Of a stretch of DNA of 62,519 nt, positions 60,225 through 62,519 are shown one piece after another; the stretch's first letter is position 1, and every line of letters begins with the position of its first letter. The position numbers were made by a program, and so were the translations under genes. Source of the DNA: Anaerolineaceae bacterium UBA1363 (GTDB lineage Bacteria; Chloroflexota; Anaerolineae; Anaerolineales; Anaerolineaceae). The notes under the pieces were generated by a model. That model ran no database searches. It was not told the DNA's origin and saw only the letters and a program-made list of their open reading frames with translations. The stretch covers positions 1-62,519 of the forward strand of contig DBRR01000045.1 in the NCBI GenBank assembly GCA_002306055.1. Direction: 5' to 3'.

Positions 60225-61505
60225 TTAATTTATAGCATGGGCGATGATTTCGCCAGAGGTAGTTAATTCATCCATTTGTACGATCAGGATCTGATTATGC
60301 AGATCTTCCTCTGATGGCGCTAAAACCTTGAGGAAATCTTCGCTCCATCCCTGCCAGATCCATTCTCCCTGGAATTTAGCCTTTCCTTCGAACAAAACTT
60401 TCGCGGTTTTTCCCAGTCTGCGGCTGATAAATGCTCGTTCAGCCTCGTCGAGCACCTGGCGCACGGTGGTAGTGCGTTCCCGGCTGATGGAATGTGGAAC
60501 TTGTGCTTCCATCGTGAAAGCTGTAGTTCCCTGAAGAGCAGAAAAAGGGAATACATGCCCCCCGCTGAATTGGCAATCCCGCAAAAACTCGAGCGAGTGA
60601 TCAAAAATTTCTTCAGTCTCTCCGGGAAAACCGCAAATGATATCCGTGGTGATGGCAATATCGGGATTTGCTCCCCTGATATGCTTTAGTATTTCTCGAA
60701 ACCTTGCTGTATTCATAGGCCGGTTCATTTTCCGTAGAATTTCATCCGAACCAGATTGCAGGGGGATGTGCAAATGCGGGCAAAGCCGTGGGTCTTCGAA
60801 GAGTGAAATTAGCTCAGGGCTCACATCCCAGGGTTCTATGGATGAAAGGCGAATGCGTGCAGTTTCAGTTTGATCCAACAACTTTTTCACCAAATCGCTG
60901 ATCGATTGCCTGGGTAGAAGATCTTTTCCCCATGAGCCAAGCTGCACTCCCGTCAGGACAATTTCCTTAACCCCCAGATTATGCAGCTTCCTGCTATAAG
61001 CAATCACGCTGTTGGCATCGGTACTGACCGATTTCCCCCTTGCAACCTGGGTCAAACAATAGGCGCAGCGGTTATCACAACCATCTTGCACCTTCACAAA
61101 ACCACGGGTTCTGTTCCTCGAGCCTAAATTTGGCCGATAATAACCAGACTCAAAAATCTCTGGCGAGGCTTTCTCTCTCAAGTCCACCAGGATTTGCTCT
61201 TTTTGGGTGTTATCGTATGCCTGGTCCAGCATTTGCTGCCGCTCAGTTGTTTTGTCTTTACTGGTGCTAACCCAACAACCGGTACCAATCACATGCGCGT
61301 TTGGAAAAAGTGCTTTATGGTGCCTCAACATTTTACGCGAGTCTGCGGAAGCTTTTGCCGTCACACAGCAAGTATTAATGACAATCTCATCCGCTTCTTC
61401 AGGGTTCGAGACCACTTCCACGCCAGATTCTGTCAGCGAAAGCGCAAGATGTTCTATTTCCGCCTGATTCAAGCGGCAACCGACCATGTTCAGGAAAACT
61501 TTCAT
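60225..61505 (-). CDS. mtaB: tRNA (t6A37) methylthiotransferase MtaB
   Basis: A 426-aa radical-SAM enzyme. The UPF0004 domain (about 1-110) has three cysteines (GCRLNQAE, NTCCVT, GTGCW). The radical-SAM cluster CDNRCAYC follows at about 143, and the C-terminal part is TRAM-like. GCRLNQ at the start fits MtaB rather than MiaB. It converts t6A37 to ms2t6A37. It begins at the base after the lipoprotein stop, so the two are co-transcribed. Confidence 0.88.
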   Translation of the reverse strand: MKVFLNMVGCRLNQAEIEHLALSLTESGVEVVSNPEEADEIVINTCCVTAKASADSRKMLRHHKALFPNAHVIGTGCWVSTSKDKTTERQQMLDQAYDNTQKEQILVDLREKASPEIFESGYYRPNLGSRNRTRGFVKVQDGCDNRCAYCLTQVARGKSVSTDANSVIAYSRKLHNLGVKEIVLTGVQLGSWGKDLLPRQSISDLVKKLLDQTETARIRLSSIEPWDVSPELISLFEDPRLCPHLHIPLQSGSDEILRKMNRPMNTARFREILKHIRGANPDIAITTDIICGFPGETEEIFDHSLEFLRDCQFSGGHVFPFSALQGTTAFTMEAQVPHSISRERTTTVRQVLDEAERAFISRRLGKTAKVLFEGKAKFQGEWIWQGWSEDFLKVLAPSEEDLHNQILIVQMDELTTSGEIIAHAIN

Positions 61506-62171
61506 CTACGGCTTGGTAACAATGAATTGATTGAATATAAAAGATCCTGCTCCGTCCTGGCCAGTCTCCGCAAAGACACCAACATCCCCTCGCGTGAGCT
61601 GGTCATCGTAAGCACTGACAGCGAGCTTACCATTTACTGATAAACTCAACGTATTCCCAACACAGGAGACCTCGAGCAAGTTTGTCCCATCATCCTGGAT
61701 CACATCGTGGTTGTAGCTCGTTTTGCCATCAGGCAGGGTGCTGCTTTCTCCGTTGACCACCTTCACTATGCCCGTGTATCCATCAGGCGTGACAAAAAAA
61801 CGATAATAGTTTTGATTGTCCTGGTAACGGCAAACAATGCCAAGGTAAGAATCATTGCTGCCTGTTAACTTCTGGGTTTCGACCTGGATCTTTATGTTAC
61901 TAAACTGCAAACCAGTCGTGGAAATTGATCTTCCACCCTTGTGGTTAATCGAGATCAAGTACCCTTCACTGGAATAACCCTTCAGTTCATAAACGTTGTT
62001 GACAATTTCCCAACCCGTTGTATCCTCGCTGAAATCATCCTCCAGCAAGATCTCACCACTGGCCTTCCAAGGTAGTTTATCCTGGCTGACTTGCAGTTTT
62101 TGAATCGATGAACAGCTATTGAGAAGAACCAGGCAAATTACCAAAAGTAGGGATAAGCGCGTTTGTTTCAC
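61506..62171 (-). CDS. Lipoprotein with LamG/concanavalin-like domain
   Basis: A 221-aa exported lipoprotein with lipobox LNSC (lipidated Cys20). A jelly-roll domain follows, with DDFSEDTTGWEI, NYYRFFVTPDGYTGIVKV and LLEVSCVGNTLSLSVNGKL, as in DUF1080/LamG proteins that bind sugars. The start is GTG 62171 with a TATGAT box 6 nt upstream, suggesting a leaderless mRNA. It abuts mtaB, perhaps only by sharing a promoter. Confidence 0.75.
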   Translation of the reverse strand: MKQTRLSLLLVICLVLLNSCSSIQKLQVSQDKLPWKASGEILLEDDFSEDTTGWEIVNNVYELKGYSSEGYLISINHKGGRSISTTGLQFSNIKIQVETQKLTGSNDSYLGIVCRYQDNQNYYRFFVTPDGYTGIVKVVNGESSTLPDGKTSYNHDVIQDDGTNLLEVSCVGNTLSLSVNGKLAVSAYDDQLTRGDVGVFAETGQDGAGSFIFNQFIVTKP

Positions 62172-62177
62172 AAATTA

Positions 62178-62183
62178 ATCATA
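62178..62183 (-). promoter_or_regulatory. -10 box of the lipoprotein-mtaB operon
   Basis: TATGAT on the minus strand ends 6 nt before GTG 62171. No clear -35 is visible. Confidence 0.4.
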
Positions 62184-62214
62184 CCAGAAAAGTTTGGAGT
62201 TTCGTGCTTGAATA

Positions 62215-62390
62215 ACAACACCCCGCCGTGCCGTGTGCTGGGGGGTTTTGAACCTGCAATAGCAGGATGGTCCTACTACCAGGATCGATCTTGACTTCTG
62301 TCTATCATGTCACCTGGATAAGGTCAGACCTTTTTCGTTCGTGTTGGTACAAAACTGAATATCAGCATCACGAACACAGCAGGGTATTTA
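62215..62390 (+). ncRNA. Candidate 6S-like RNA
   Basis: The 300-bp gap between the lipoprotein start and the last gene contains no ORF but strong RNA-like structure. The 5' block at 62221 (CCCCGCCGTG, with GGTTTTGAACC near 62245) resembles the conserved region of 6S RNA. The 3' block CACAGCAGGG (62375-62384) can pair with it with two mismatches. Inner hairpins are CCTGC-AATA-GCAGG, GGTCCT-AGGATC and GTTCGTG-CACGAAC. The strand and exact ends are uncertain. Confidence 0.4.
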
Positions 62391-62471
62391 CCTTATACCA
62401 CATTTTTGGATTAAGCTTACTTTCATCCTCAACAACTGTATAATCTATCAGTGAGAAGTGAGGTGAAAACC

Positions 62472-62519
62472 ATGCTCAAGCGTTTGTTTATTGCTATCGA
62501 TCCTGAACCAGCCCTGCTA
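62472..62519 (+). CDS. Start of a 2H phosphodiesterase-like gene (partial)
   Basis: The final 48 bases encode MLKRLFIAIDPEPALL, with GAGGT upstream as ribosome site. RLFIAID is the usual start of RNA 2',3'-cyclic phosphodiesterases (ThpR/LigT). The gene runs off the window, so this rests on 16 residues. Confidence 0.45.
   Translation, partial: MLKRLFIAIDPEPALL

Noticed and set aside
62215..62390. SRP 4.5S RNA or tmRNA
   Set aside because: The SRP apical GGAAG/AGCA motifs and the tmRNA T-arm with CCA end are not present.

Overview
The window is a 62.5 kb piece of a bacterial chromosome of about 50 % GC, densely packed with short operons on both strands. The gene content points to an anaerobic Chloroflexota lineage, probably Anaerolineae. 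The pointers are a transaldolase-glucose-6-phosphate isomerase fusion, polyphosphate glucokinase beside glycogen synthase and amylomaltase, type 2 isopentenyl-diphosphate isomerase, ATP-dependent PEP carboxykinase, long-form HPF, and several small Cys-rich or acidic proteins I cannot assign. The lineage is inferred from content, not from a database search.

Layout. 1-2.9 kb: unknown protein, WYL regulator with a perfect palindrome upstream, tyrosine recombinase. 3-6.3 kb: a two-gene flavin/iron-sulfur amino-acid-type dehydrogenase. 6.3-15.5 kb: a RelA/SpoT enzyme with RelA-type signatures, a DUF1540-like acidic protein, an unknown protein, Asp23, NusB, a large carbohydrate-related lipoprotein, PckA and MurA (active-site Cys replaced by Asp). 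15.6-19.8 kb: an operon of a Na,K-ATPase-like P-type pump and two TrkA/RCK proteins. 19.8-26.3 kb: thioredoxin, diacylglycerol/undecaprenol kinase, tRNA-Gly(CCC), a GNAT protein, EF-P, a Cys-rich protein, FtsH, MiaA, YraN. 26.4-40.1 kb: a CinA with degenerate C-domain, an amidohydrolase-CYTH fusion, GlgA, MalQ, PpgK, MltG, RuvX, Tal-Pgi, transketolase. 40.2-45.3 kb: pteridine-reductase-like SDR, FolB, FolE, HPF, ComF with a 46-aa membrane ORF, then a helical protein and an SPFH protein ending in an excisionase-like helix-turn-helix. 45.3-49.4 kb: a DUF1801 pseudogene, ACP, Idi-2, and a polyprenyl synthase split by a 1.29-kb insertion sequence. 49.4-54.6 kb: polysaccharide polymerase/ligase and Wzz-like protein, SMP-30 protein, TypA. 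54.6-59.6 kb: the rpmH-rnpA-yidD-(PQQ lipoprotein)-yidC-jag cluster followed by pyrimidine-nucleoside phosphorylase. 59.6-60.2 kb: repeat-rich noncoding DNA. 60.2-62.5 kb: MtaB, a lipoprotein, a candidate 6S-like RNA and the start of a 2H phosphodiesterase-like gene.

The genes form coherent sets: glycogen and pentose-phosphate metabolism (glgA, malQ, ppgK, tal-pgi, tkt, pckA), pterin synthesis (SDR, folB, folE), isoprenoids (idi and prenyl synthase), ion homeostasis (pump and two RCKs), and translation/stress (relA, hpf, efp, nusB, typA). The most unusual observations are the amidohydrolase-CYTH fusion, the SPFH-HTH fusion with its helical partner, the pump-RCK operon, the RelA-type signature change, and the IS insertion whose precise removal restores the prenyl synthase frame. 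Several genes have a -10 box 5-7 nt from the start codon, which suggests leaderless mRNAs.
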